41,913 nucleotides of DNA from an archaeon (GTDB lineage Archaea > Asgardarchaeota > Thorarchaeia > Thorarchaeales > Thorarchaeaceae): the NCBI GenBank assembly GCA_024275415.1, contig JAJRZD010000125.1:1-41913 (forward strand). Reading direction: 5' to 3'. The position numbers and the translations under genes are program-made. Below, in pieces: positions 1 through 8,059 of the stretch. The notes below the pieces were generated by a model that was not told where the DNA came from, ran no database searches, and saw nothing but the letters and a program-made list of their open reading frames with translations. Every line of letters starts with the position of its first letter. Positions within the stretch are counted from its first letter, which is position 1.

Positions 1-1107
1 TCCTGACTCCACCTCCATCGTGATATCCTTCAGGATGTAGTCCTGTTGCAAATAGCTGAAGTAGACATGATTGAATGTGATTTTGCCCTGTATCTCGTGT
101 TCAATAGGGTTCTGGGGGTCATGTACACTGTATTTGTAGTCCAAGATATAGAACGCTCGCTCAACAGATGCTGAAGCCCTTTGGTACATTCCGACCGACC
201 ATGAAAGGAATCTGGCTGGAAGCATCAGCATCCCAATGAGTGTGACAAATCCCACAAAGACGCCATATGTCAGGTCGCCCAAGATGTAGGAGTATCCGCC
301 GACATAGATGAGCAGCCCTATCACAAGTCCGAAGAGTGTGGGGAGCAATGGTCTATAGAACGCAAACAACCGGAATGCCTCGATCCTTGTTTCCGTGAAT
401 TTCCGGTTCTCCTCCTCGACACGCTTGGCTTCTCTCTCGCCGGCTGCATAGGACTTTATGACCTTCATCCCAATGATATTCTCGGCAAGGACGGAGCTGA
501 GACTCCCGTATTGCTCTCGTGCCTGATAGAACACGGGCCGGACCTTTCTTGCGAAGCTATAGATGAAGAAGAACATTATCGGGATGATTAGCAACATATA
601 TCCCGTGATAAGAGGACTTAGCGAATACATGGCGACATAGACGCCCAGCGTCATTATGATCCCGATGAAGATTATCCTGTAACCCCAGTACGTGAATTCC
701 CTGATCTGTGTCACATCAGTTGTGACCCGTGCGAGGATCTGACCACTTTCTTCAAGGTCATAAAATGCCATATCCTTCTCCATCAACGCGTGATAGAGGT
801 CTCGACGGATGTCATAGATGATATTCTGGGAAAATATCGCAGCACCATATCTCCCAGCAACATCAAATAACATATACAGGACTGCCAAAGACAGGTAAAG
901 CAGAACCTGCGGGATGAGAAGATCATATTGACCTCCGTAAATCGTTTCATCAATGATGTCTACCATTACCAGAGGGGTGAGGATGTTGAATACCTGCCCA
1001 ATACCCGCAAAGGCAAGGAACCCAAAACACAGTTTCTTATGTCGTAGTGCATATCCGTTCAACCTTCTCATGTAGCCCATAATCCAGCCCCTCTTATCGC
1101 CGTGCAT
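1..1107 (-). CDS. ABC exporter, transmembrane half (3' end outside window)
   Basis: This is the N-terminal 369 residues of a half-size ABC exporter (MdlB/MsbA type) that would move lipids or drugs across the membrane using ATP. The translation shows six hydrophobic segments with a typical exporter loop near residues 90-130 (MEKDMAFYDLEESGQILAR). It then enters the start of the nucleotide-binding domain (FNHVYFSY ... ILKDITMEVESG) just before the window ends, so Walker A lies outside. I chose the ATG at 1107, which gives MHGDKRGWIMGYMRRL; an internal ATG at 1080 is the alternative. The gene follows the flavodoxin gene on the same strand after 41 nt. The transported substrate cannot be told from sequence. 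Confidence 0.9.
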   Translation of the reverse strand, partial: MHGDKRGWIMGYMRRLNGYALRHKKLCFGFLAFAGIGQVFNILTPLVMVDIIDETIYGGQYDLLIPQVLLYLSLAVLYMLFDVAGRYGAAIFSQNIIYDIRRDLYHALMEKDMAFYDLEESGQILARVTTDVTQIREFTYWGYRIIFIGIIMTLGVYVAMYSLSPLITGYMLLIIPIMFFFIYSFARKVRPVFYQAREQYGSLSSVLAENIIGMKVIKSYAAGEREAKRVEEENRKFTETRIEAFRLFAFYRPLLPTLFGLVIGLLIYVGGYSYILGDLTYGVFVGFVTLIGMLMLPARFLSWSVGMYQRASASVERAFYILDYKYSVHDPQNPIEHEIQGKITFNHVYFSYLQQDYILKDITMEVESG

Positions 1108-1148
1108 TTGCTATGATAAGACTTGCGTATCGTGCCATATGCTTTTTA

Positions 1149-1562
1149 TCAACCACAAGCATCTGCGAGGTCTTCTCCAAGTTTGCTACACGCAGCAAGC
1201 TGCTCTTCGTTTGGATAATCCTTGACTTTCAGAGGTTCTCCTATCATCTTGCCCCCCTTCCCGACCAGCCCTTTTGCTATCTCGTCTGGCGCCTCACCGC
1301 TCCACCCGAATGACCCAAACGCAGCTGTGGGAATGCCATTCAATTCACTCATCTCTGCGAGGATCTGCTTGACCTTTGGTAAGGTACGTTTCATCCGTGT
1401 CGAGCTTCCCACCGCGAGGGCACAGGCTCCCTCGATACCATTGAACTCTTTGGCATCAACAAGTTCGCACTCTTTTCCCTTGGCTTTCACTCCTTCGCAT
1501 ATCGCCTGAGCCATCGCCTTTGTCCGTCCACGCGTGGATTCGAATATGACAATCACTTTCAC
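1149..1562 (-). CDS. flavodoxin-like FMN electron carrier
   Basis: A single-domain flavodoxin of 137 residues, the usual length for this family. The N-terminal strand and phosphate loop (VIFESTRGRTKAMA, residues 5-18) match the FMN-binding loop with a variant Ser-Thr-Arg-Gly-Arg-Thr core. The later GSFGWSGEAPD segment fits the second FMN loop, as in the flavodoxin domain of A-type flavoproteins. It would carry electrons in the cytoplasm; its partners are not shown here. It starts with GTG, with AAGGAAGGT about 8 nt upstream. It is divergent from the endonuclease III gene (96 nt between) and upstream of the ABC exporter. Confidence 0.88.
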   Translation of the reverse strand: MKVIVIFESTRGRTKAMAQAICEGVKAKGKECELVDAKEFNGIEGACALAVGSSTRMKRTLPKVKQILAEMSELNGIPTAAFGSFGWSGEAPDEIAKGLVGKGGKMIGEPLKVKDYPNEEQLAACSKLGEDLADACG

Positions 1563-1658
1563 GATGATTACCTTCCTTTGCGTGAATAGACACGTATTAC
1601 GGAAGAACTAAAGCGTATTGGAGTGGTCGTTCTCACTACACTATCTTGGTGAAATCTC

Positions 1659-2330
1659 TTGTTATCCATTCAAACAAAAGCAGAGAAGATTTGTGAACTG
1701 TTGATTGAGAACTATGGAAACACTATCGTGGAACGGGAGATGGAGCCAATTGATGAACTCGTTTTGGCCATACTCAGCCAGAACACCACTGATGTGAACA
1801 TGTTCAGGGCATTTGAGAACCTCAAAGCTGTATATCCCACTTGGGAACAAGTCCTTGCAACTTCTGAAGGTGAGCTGGCTGAGGTCATCAAACCGTCCGG
1901 TTTTTTTCATGTCAAGGCAAATCGCATTCAAGCCACACTTAACGAGATACATCGCAGAGTAGGACGGCTCGATATCTCCCACCTCAAAGACATGCCACTG
2001 CCAGATGCCAAAAAATGGTTGACCTCATTGCATGGCGTGGGCCCGAAGACCGCTTCAATCGTCCTCCTGTTCTGCTTTGGCAAGGCGACATTACCTGTGG
2101 ACACACACGTATGGCGAGTGACAAAGAGATTGGGTCTTATCCCAGAGAAGACGAGCAGAGAGTCCGCTCAGCCTCTCCTCGAGGAGATACTCCCTCACGA
2201 CTGTATCTACTCGCTGAATCACAATCTCATCAGGCATGGTCGAGAGGTATGTCTGGCAAGACGTCCACGATGTGCTTCCTGTATCCTGCAAGGTGAGTGT
2301 GATTACTTCCAAAAGACGACATGCCACTAG
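1659..2330 (+). CDS. nth: endonuclease III (HhH-GPD DNA glycosylase/AP lyase)
   Basis: A base-excision-repair glycosylase that removes oxidised pyrimidines and cuts the abasic site. The helix-hairpin-helix LHGVGPKTA carries the catalytic lysine (about K130), and VDTHVWRV carries the catalytic aspartate (about D148). The C-terminal [4Fe-4S] motif is exact: Cys-x6-Cys-x2-Cys-x5-Cys at about residues 198-214. The length of 223 residues is normal. The start is TTG with GGTGA 6 nt upstream; no ATG lies nearby in frame. The presence of both Lys and Asp argues for a bifunctional enzyme rather than a MutY-type monofunctional one. Confidence 0.95.
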   Translation: MLSIQTKAEKICELLIENYGNTIVEREMEPIDELVLAILSQNTTDVNMFRAFENLKAVYPTWEQVLATSEGELAEVIKPSGFFHVKANRIQATLNEIHRRVGRLDISHLKDMPLPDAKKWLTSLHGVGPKTASIVLLFCFGKATLPVDTHVWRVTKRLGLIPEKTSRESAQPLLEEILPHDCIYSLNHNLIRHGREVCLARRPRCASCILQGECDYFQKTTCH

Positions 2331-2361
2331 GAATGATAACGTCAAGCAAGGAACTAGGTGT

Positions 2362-2400
2362 TTCTTGCAGATGAGGTTCACTCACAATCCCTTGCAAGAA
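2362..2400. repeat. inverted repeat TTCTTGCA...TGCAAGAA upstream of antiporter gene
   Basis: Perfect 8-bp arms at 2362-2369 and 2393-2400 enclose a 23-nt loop that itself holds a short TGAG/CTCA pairing (2372-2375 with 2381-2384). It is the first of several dyads between the endonuclease III stop and the antiporter start. It could fold in RNA or act as a DNA site; the sequence alone does not decide. Confidence 0.55.
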
Positions 2401-2432
2401 CTATGCTATTTGATATCCTTTGCGTCTGAATG

Positions 2433-2452
2433 GCTGTTGTTAGAACAACAGC
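2433..2452. promoter_or_regulatory. 20-bp palindrome in the antiporter leader
   Basis: GCTGTTGTT, two spacer bases, then AACAACAGC: a perfect 9-bp inverted repeat with almost no loop. That suits a dimeric regulator's operator better than an RNA hairpin. It sits 64 bp before the antiporter ATG. Confidence 0.6.
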
Positions 2453-2470
2453 TTCAAAAGGTACTGCCCT

Positions 2471-2513
2471 TTTTGTATAGTCTGCTATCTATACAAAACA
2501 GGTGATTGTCACC
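2471..2513 (+). promoter_or_regulatory. second dyad plus hairpin over the ribosome binding site
   Basis: TTTTGTATAG (2471-2480) and CTATACAAAA (2489-2498) form a perfect 10-bp inverted repeat with an 8-nt loop. Directly after it, the Shine-Dalgarno GGTGA (2501-2505) pairs exactly with TCACC (2509-2513) across a 3-nt loop, just before the ATG at 2516. The first element overlaps a TATA-like stretch, so it could be an operator. The second could hide the ribosome binding site. Confidence 0.6.
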
Positions 2514-2515
2514 AA

Positions 2516-3832
2516 ATGCTCGAAGTGGGACCTCTTCTCATCATCGGCGCTGCTCTAGTTCTTTCGTTTGGCGGTGCCACCATCATGAGAAGGGTGGGGA
2601 TTCCTCAAATCCTTGGGTTCATGTTAGCAGGGGTCTTTCTTGCCCTGACCGGATTGTTCACTCCAGAGTTGAGGGAATCACTATTTCCTGTTGTGGATCT
2701 TGCTTTGGGACTTATTGGATACAACATAGGGATGGAGATACGCAAGGATATTTTTGCTGGGAAAGTTCGTCGGATGGGCGTGATTCTTCTATTCGAGTCT
2801 ATCCTCACGTTCCTCCTTGTATCCCTTTTGGCATACTGGATCACTAATCAGCTTCATATCGCCGTGGTCTTTGGTGCAGTAGCGGCTGCAACAGACCCCG
2901 CATCCACGGTCATGGTGATCTGGGAACGTCATTGTAAGGGGACATTAACTGATACTCTCATGTTCGTGCTAGCGTTGGATGACGTTGTTGCAATCGTCTT
3001 GGCAAACGTGGCGATTTCCCTCGCAGTGATTTTCTATGCGGTTCCCGGCACAGTCACCGTGCTAGGTGCACTGTTAATCACATCCTTTGACCTGATTTTC
3101 TCAGTGCTAGTAGGTTCTATTGCTGGCTTTGGAATGGTACGGTTCATTAACGCTGAGAAGGATCGCAATCGGCTTCTGGAGTTGGAACTTGGGATCATCA
3201 TCTTGCTTGTGGGTATAATGAATTTCTTCGAGATTAACGCTATTCTCACAAGCATGGTATTCGGTTTTGTCGTAGGAAATTGGGTAGAGCCAGAGAAGGA
3301 TCCTGTCAATCACACGCTGAACTCTATCATGTCCCCTGTCGTCATGATATTCTTCGTATTCGTGGGTGCTTCTATCGACCTGTCAGTCCTGCTTCTTCCG
3401 TCAATCATCATCCTTGCGATAGCGTACGTGCTTGGTAGAAGTGTCGCCAAATACATTGGTGCGTACACTGGAGCGAGAATAAGCAGGACCGATCCCATGA
3501 CAACAAAATACCTTGGACTATGCCTCATGTCGCAGGCCGGGGTCGCAGTCGGCCTCACACTTGTTGTTGAACGGAGTTTCCTCGCTATCAATGACCCGGC
3601 CGCTGCTGCTGCTGGCATATTGATACTGAACGTGGTTGCATTGACCACGATGATCCTACAGGTCATCGGCCCCATATCTGCGCAGATTGGTCTTGAGCGG
3701 GCAGGAGAGACCCCCGCGAATCTCACAGCAATAACCGATTTCGAGTTCTTTGAGGATGATACACTTCCTGCAAAGGCATCTGCCAACCCTTCGGCAAACC
3801 TTACAGGCGAAGAAACGGACTTTCAGGAGTAA
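2516..3832 (+). CDS. CPA-type cation:proton antiporter
   Basis: A 438-residue membrane protein with about 12 hydrophobic segments, of the Na+(K+)/H+ exchanger fold (PF00999). It shows the unwound-helix motif AAATDPAST (Thr126-Asp127-Pro128) and the paired aspartates LALDDVVAI (Asp155-Asp156) that bind ions in CPA antiporters. It would exchange protons for Na+ or K+ across the cytoplasmic membrane. The short hydrophilic tail after about residue 390 has no TrkA-N domain. Start is ATG with GGTGA 10 nt upstream, inside a small hairpin. The leader has several strong dyads, suggesting tight regulation. Ion specificity cannot be told. Confidence 0.92.
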   Translation: MLEVGPLLIIGAALVLSFGGATIMRRVGIPQILGFMLAGVFLALTGLFTPELRESLFPVVDLALGLIGYNIGMEIRKDIFAGKVRRMGVILLFESILTFLLVSLLAYWITNQLHIAVVFGAVAAATDPASTVMVIWERHCKGTLTDTLMFVLALDDVVAIVLANVAISLAVIFYAVPGTVTVLGALLITSFDLIFSVLVGSIAGFGMVRFINAEKDRNRLLELELGIIILLVGIMNFFEINAILTSMVFGFVVGNWVEPEKDPVNHTLNSIMSPVVMIFFVFVGASIDLSVLLLPSIIILAIAYVLGRSVAKYIGAYTGARISRTDPMTTKYLGLCLMSQAGVAVGLTLVVERSFLAINDPAAAAAGILILNVVALTTMILQVIGPISAQIGLERAGETPANLTAITDFEFFEDDTLPAKASANPSANLTGEETDFQE

Positions 3833-3881
3833 GCAGGAACATCCAATTGGCTTATCTGTCAGTTTCCCAACTATTGCTATC

Positions 3882-4178
3882 ATGAACGATTCGAAGTGCA
3901 TCCGTTCTGAGCCGTGGCATGTCCTTTGCAAGGTCATCAAACAGGAAGGAGAATGTGCAGCCGGACACAAGGTCGGCGATGAGGTTCTATTCACAGTGAA
4001 CGGGATTAAAGGCAACCTCTGCATCAGCGCATTGTATTCGGTTCTTCCCAAGGTATTTGCGATGATGTTCAACGCCAATTTTCCATGGCTTGATGACCAG
4101 TGCAAGGCAATCCATGCCTGCCCCGATCCTTACAATCCAGTCGTCCTAGAACTATCTCGGGTCGAGCCTGAGCAGTAG
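3882..4178 (+). CDS. TIGR04076-type small protein
   Basis: A 98-residue soluble protein of the TIGR04076 family, whose function is unknown. Family features are the WHVLCKVIKQEGECAAGHKVGD opening region, the middle helix after LCISALYSVLPKVFAM, and the ending CPDPYNPVVLEL, with conserved cysteines at both ends. I chose the ATG at 3882 rather than the longer in-frame reading that overlaps the antiporter, because homology begins right after it. A second, shorter-matching member lies at 9195-9485. It stops one base before the convergent gene at 4180. Confidence 0.8.
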   Translation: MNDSKCIRSEPWHVLCKVIKQEGECAAGHKVGDEVLFTVNGIKGNLCISALYSVLPKVFAMMFNANFPWLDDQCKAIHACPDPYNPVVLELSRVEPEQ

Positions 4179-4179
4179 T

Positions 4180-4536
4180 CTATTCGTAGAATATCTCGTC
4201 TTCATCAATGGCAGACCTGTTTCTTAGCTCAGGATAGGTTTCTATCAGATCCTCAAGGACGGCATCTTCCTCAGGCCGATTGGTCATGTAGATTGTCAGC
4301 CTACCGAACCATCCGCAATCAAGACAGTAATATGCTGGCTGGAAAGCACCAATATATCCTAAATCTGCAGATGTGAGTTGAACCAGCCTCACGCTCTTGC
4401 AATTAGGGCACAGCTGAATGTCGGCATCAATTCCTCTTCGCTTGAAATCGTCGAGAGTTTCTTTGACCAACAACAATCTCCGCAGTTCTCGTAGTTCCTT
4501 CTCCGAAAGATGTCCAAGAGTCTGAGACCGTGACAA
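4180..4536 (-). CDS. zinc-ribbon protein of unknown function
   Basis: A 118-residue protein with a four-cysteine zinc ribbon, CPNC (about residues 43-46) and CLDC (about 74-77), between a charged N-terminal helix (LSEKELRELRRLLLVKETL) and an acidic tail rich in Glu and Asp. I do not recognise the family. It could bind nucleic acid or a protein partner. The start is TTG at 4536; no ATG is available before the zinc ribbon. It converges on the TIGR04076 gene with one base between the stop codons. Confidence 0.7.
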   Translation of the reverse strand: MSRSQTLGHLSEKELRELRRLLLVKETLDDFKRRGIDADIQLCPNCKSVRLVQLTSADLGYIGAFQPAYYCLDCGWFGRLTIYMTNRPEEDAVLEDLIETYPELRNRSAIDEDEIFYE

Positions 4537-4756
4537 AATAATTCCCCAATCTAAGAGGCACTCGTTGTGTTATACGGCTTTCGTTGCATACTGTATCCCT
4601 CTTAATGAGTCGTCGTTCTCACATCCACCTTCTTTCGCAGTGCAAGTGATTTATAACTCTTCAAAGAATGTGAATTTTGAGCGGGCGCGCAAAGGATGCT
4701 GTGAGAGGAGAACCCAATAGAATTCTTGCCCGGTCGGTGGAAATAGGTGTATCACA

Positions 4757-5251
4757 TTGAACCCCATCTCTGAGAGCATGTGGAAACGGCTTGATGTGGC
4801 ACTCATCATCCTAACAGTGGGTGTGCTGTCTGGCGCAATTTGGGTCTGGTTGCTTGCCATGCCCATACCGCGTGAAACCGTGTTTCTTGCTGCGACCATT
4901 GCGCTGTTCATCGCATTGGTTCTTGTGGTAAATGTGGCTGTCCTTGTTGTGCTAAGGCTTCAGCATAGGGTGTCTCATCTAGAGAGGATGATGGCACCGC
5001 AGGAAGTCACCCCTCAAAGATATGAGCCAGAAGTGATAGTCGTGACCCTCACAAACACCGAGCGAAGAGTGATCAACAGACTTGAGGAGAATGGTGGGAG
5101 CCTTGCACAGGACGAATTGCGAAGAGCGACAGGATTGAGCAGGTCTACCTTAAGCGTCACACTGAAAGGACTTGAGAGGAAAGCTCTAGTTTCTAGGGCA
5201 GAATCCGGTAGAACCAAGATTGTCCGATTGGAACGGAGAGTGCCCAGATGA
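4757..5251 (+). CDS. membrane-anchored winged-helix transcription regulator
   Basis: This 164-residue protein has two N-terminal membrane helices (about residues 14-34 and 40-66), then a linker, then a MarR/TrmB-like winged helix-turn-helix (TNTERRVINRLEENGGS ... LRRATGLSRSTLSVTLKGLERKALV). Such membrane-tethered regulators are common in archaea. TTG start at 4757 with AGGTG 7 nt upstream. The next gene, a large surface protein, follows in 84 nt, and a perfect dyad sits between them, so the surface protein is a plausible target; that is inference. Confidence 0.82.
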   Translation: MNPISESMWKRLDVALIILTVGVLSGAIWVWLLAMPIPRETVFLAATIALFIALVLVVNVAVLVVLRLQHRVSHLERMMAPQEVTPQRYEPEVIVVTLTNTERRVINRLEENGGSLAQDELRRATGLSRSTLSVTLKGLERKALVSRAESGRTKIVRLERRVPR

Positions 5252-5309
5252 TCACGATTGAACTGTTCACAGATACTACCTATTACCGTTTCCTGCACAG
5301 GATGAATTA

Positions 5310-5323
5310 CACGATTTATCGTG
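5310..5323. promoter_or_regulatory. perfect 14-bp palindrome before the surface-protein gene
   Basis: CACGAT-TT-ATCGTG is a perfect dyad that touches the Shine-Dalgarno GGAGGTG (5323-5329) of the gene at 5336. It could be an operator for the neighbouring winged-helix protein, or a small hairpin that affects ribosome access. Confidence 0.55.
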
Positions 5324-5335
5324 GAGGTGTATTGA

Positions 5336-7114
5336 ATGAATAAACAACACTTGAAATACACACTAGCAATCATCATCCTTGGAACTCTGCTATTTAGCGC
5401 GCAGCCGGTCGCAGGATCTCCTGTGAACCGCATGACTCCCGCTCAAATAGTGGATCCATTCGAGGAGATGATGACCGGAGTCTATGCCGCTACACAGTGG
5501 TGGAACGAGTCAAGTGATGATTGGGGTGATACCAATTTCACGGGTTCCTACGACCACTACTATCCTGTCGAGGATACTAGTGGTAACGTGTACTGGATTC
5601 GTGAGCAGGACACCTATGACATCTATGACGAATGGAACTTTTCGAATCTTCTTGTCGTCATCATTCTTGATCCAGATGCGTCAGTGATGGCATGGCTGGC
5701 AGAGAATCCTGATGGTGCTCCCACATATCCCGATGAGAACAGTACCTTCTCTGAGCCTGTATATTACGAGGTCGTAGATCCCAACACAGGCACATCATAC
5801 TTTGACCTCTGGACGCTCTTTTGGAGTCCGCCAGTTGAAGCCATGACGGGAGACGAGGTGTTCGTCTATTCCTCCTTCTATTTTAGCTATTACTACACGG
5901 ATTACTACTACCAGACCAACTTTACTTGGTACGATGACGACATGGTGGAGGTTGACCCCAACGATATTATCCCAGTGCTTGCCGATGATTACGAATGGGC
6001 ATCTTGGATGAACGAGTCTTGGACATATGACGACGAGTGGTCATACTATGGTTTTGGCTATGACATCTCAGAGATGACAAAGGCTGGTGACCAGCTTCAG
6101 TGGATGAACCATTATTACTCGGGCATGAGCGCCTATAACGATTCCAACAGGAATGGTATTATGGACATGGTGTACAAAGAGGTGGAATACGACTTTGACA
6201 ATGATGGAGTAGTCGACTGGACGACATACGTCATAGATGCTGAGAATTCCGAGAAGGTCTTTGACTTCTACTCCGATAGTGCGACCCTTGGAGAAATCAA
6301 TCTCCCAGCGCTGAATGACGCTGGTCAGATCGAGTGGAGTGCCGAGGTCGTGAATGTGAAAGGTGACTTCTGGGAATATACTCCCTGGGAGGCTCTTTGG
6401 ATGGATGATTCACTAAACGTGTCCGAGGGCTATGTTGAACCGGAGTATATTCCTGTCGAAGTAGAGTATCTTGAGATGGTGTATCGATTCGAGGTCACTG
6501 AAGATGCGGCTGTTGTTAAGATCGATCAGCTGATTGGCGACTTCACTGATCCCGTGACCGGTCAACCAGTTCCTGAGCTTGAAGGGTTGGGATTGACAAT
6601 GAACTACTGGAGTTCATTCTCAAGCTACACGATCACCCCTGAAACATCAGAAGGGTCGCTTGACTATGGTGGTGTCTATGAGGCAGAACCAGCACCTGAT
6701 GGCAATCTGGAGTTCGTTCAGGAGAATACGAGTGAACTCATATCCGTCAGCTTTGGAGGCACCTATGTCTGGGAATACGATGGAGCGACATACGATGTTG
6801 GCACCATAATCCTCCCTGACTACTATTCCTACGGCTACGCCTATATGGAAGGTTCCTATGATTCAGCCAGCATTTCTGCACAGGATACGAGCTGGGCATA
6901 CAGCACTTTCTACTATAGTTCGTGCTACTCCAATTGGGACGGCTATGCAATCGTACACGACCCCATCTATGCAGTCTATCCAACAATCGCACCCGGACAA
7001 GTATCTGGTGTGATGAGCGGACTTGTCACCGCATCTCTGGCAATCGGGATTGTCGGCATCGCCGCAATTGCGATAGTATTCACACGTAGTTACAGCATTC
7101 GAAAACTGAAATAG
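5336..7114 (+). CDS. large secreted, membrane-anchored surface protein
   Basis: A 592-residue protein with an N-terminal signal peptide (residues 1-28, ending near PVAGS) and a C-terminal membrane helix (about 562-585) followed by a short basic tail (TRSYSIRKLK). This topology puts the bulk outside the cell. The ectodomain is very rich in Tyr, Trp and Asp. It holds two Asp/Asn-rich loops of the calcium-binding type (DSNRNGIMD near residue 269 and DFDNDGVVDW near residue 290), with several Asn-x-Ser/Thr sites. I recognise no enzymatic family; an S-layer or adhesion role is possible. It has a strong Shine-Dalgarno, GGAGGTG at 5323-5329, and an intrinsic terminator directly after the stop. Confidence 0.8.
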   Translation: MNKQHLKYTLAIIILGTLLFSAQPVAGSPVNRMTPAQIVDPFEEMMTGVYAATQWWNESSDDWGDTNFTGSYDHYYPVEDTSGNVYWIREQDTYDIYDEWNFSNLLVVIILDPDASVMAWLAENPDGAPTYPDENSTFSEPVYYEVVDPNTGTSYFDLWTLFWSPPVEAMTGDEVFVYSSFYFSYYYTDYYYQTNFTWYDDDMVEVDPNDIIPVLADDYEWASWMNESWTYDDEWSYYGFGYDISEMTKAGDQLQWMNHYYSGMSAYNDSNRNGIMDMVYKEVEYDFDNDGVVDWTTYVIDAENSEKVFDFYSDSATLGEINLPALNDAGQIEWSAEVVNVKGDFWEYTPWEALWMDDSLNVSEGYVEPEYIPVEVEYLEMVYRFEVTEDAAVVKIDQLIGDFTDPVTGQPVPELEGLGLTMNYWSSFSSYTITPETSEGSLDYGGVYEAEPAPDGNLEFVQENTSELISVSFGGTYVWEYDGATYDVGTIILPDYYSYGYAYMEGSYDSASISAQDTSWAYSTFYYSSCYSNWDGYAIVHDPIYAVYPTIAPGQVSGVMSGLVTASLAIGIVGIAAIAIVFTRSYSIRKLK

Positions 7115-7140
7115 GGAAGAGCATCTCTTCCCCTTTTTTT
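7114..7140 (+). terminator. intrinsic terminator of the surface-protein gene
   Basis: GGGAAGAG (7114-7121), loop CAT, CTCTTCCC (7125-7132), then seven T residues and a further T-rich run. The stem begins with the last base of the stop codon. Confidence 0.85.
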
Positions 7141-7366
7141 CTATTTTTGTGCTTCTGTATCCTTTTATCGTTCATTGCAAGTTGTACAAGCTTTGACACC
7201 AGAGTGTTGTACTCCCAGACAACGACACTGGGTGGACTCTGTGAGGCCGTTTGTGTTTCATGTCCGACTTCATACTCCTATATGAGTGGTCGAGAACATA
7301 AAACCGTAGCTCACCCTATAATTTACTTCGAGTGTCCATCTAAGGGATGTCCAAGTTTGGGCAAGT

Positions 7367-7915
7367 CTAGCGCAGCTGTTGGTAACCCTCAAGGAACTCT
7401 TCAATCCGTTTCTTGATATGGTCGCAAAGCGATTCGAGCTCTCCTCTTAGAGCAGAGTCGATATCTATTCTCCCTTCGAGGATTGCGACTCTATGCTGGA
7501 CTTGCAGGTCTTCGTTGTAGTGCGTGATGTCAGAGTATATGTCCCACAACTTTCTGCGGTGTTCCTTGCATAGGTACTCAGCCCGCCCGGATCGGATCCC
7601 AAGAAGCCAGAATCCCTTTCGTAACGGGATTCCTTTCCCGATAAGCGTCAGGTTGACACGTAGCTCCTCTATGAGATCCTCCAACAGGCTCTGTCCTGTG
7701 TTCTTATTGCTCCGTGATTTCATCATCTCTGATAGAGACGTTCCAGCCAGCACGCCCAAGAAGATAGATAGAAGCCTGTAGCCATTCGATAGCATATATT
7801 CCACGCTTGTCGGAAAGACTGTCCCATCTGGGATTAGCAAATTGATGAAGATTACAACACTCCCTACGATAATCACGACAACAAATGATAGCGACCATAA
7901 TCTCATGTCATCCAT
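7367..7915 (-). CDS. membrane protein of unknown function
   Basis: About 182 residues with two N-terminal membrane helices (about residues 6-28 and 42-60) and a charged cytoplasmic C-terminal part that looks helical (LLEDLIEELRVNL ... ELESLCDHIKKRIEEFLEGYQQ). I recognise no family. The open frame extends to 8068 but would overlap the well-supported divergent gene at 8060. The ATG at 7915, just before the first membrane helix, is therefore the likeliest start, though no clear Shine-Dalgarno marks it. Confidence 0.6.
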   Translation of the reverse strand: MDDMRLWSLSFVVVIIVGSVVIFINLLIPDGTVFPTSVEYMLSNGYRLLSIFLGVLAGTSLSEMMKSRSNKNTGQSLLEDLIEELRVNLTLIGKGIPLRKGFWLLGIRSGRAEYLCKEHRRKLWDIYSDITHYNEDLQVQHRVAILEGRIDIDSALRGELESLCDHIKKRIEEFLEGYQQLR

Positions 7916-8059
7916 AGGTTTCACATCTGACTCCAATATGCAGTTTCCTCTAAGAATCATTCGGGAGCATCCACAACATACCATCAACCTTTGAAGGATG
8001 CGCGAAAACTTTTCATAGCTGTTTTGTTCATCAACTCCTGCGTCAAAGGAGGATCTAAA

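Noticed and set aside
3310..3786. Minus-strand open frame inside the antiporter gene
   Set aside because: Its composition mirrors the hydrophobic codons of the true gene; no motif supports it.
7147..7416. Plus-strand open frame of 89 codons after the surface-protein terminator
   Set aside because: It begins right after a terminator, has no ribosome site and no recognisable pattern, and overlaps the 3' end of a better-supported gene. The gap 7141-7366 shows nothing else I can support.
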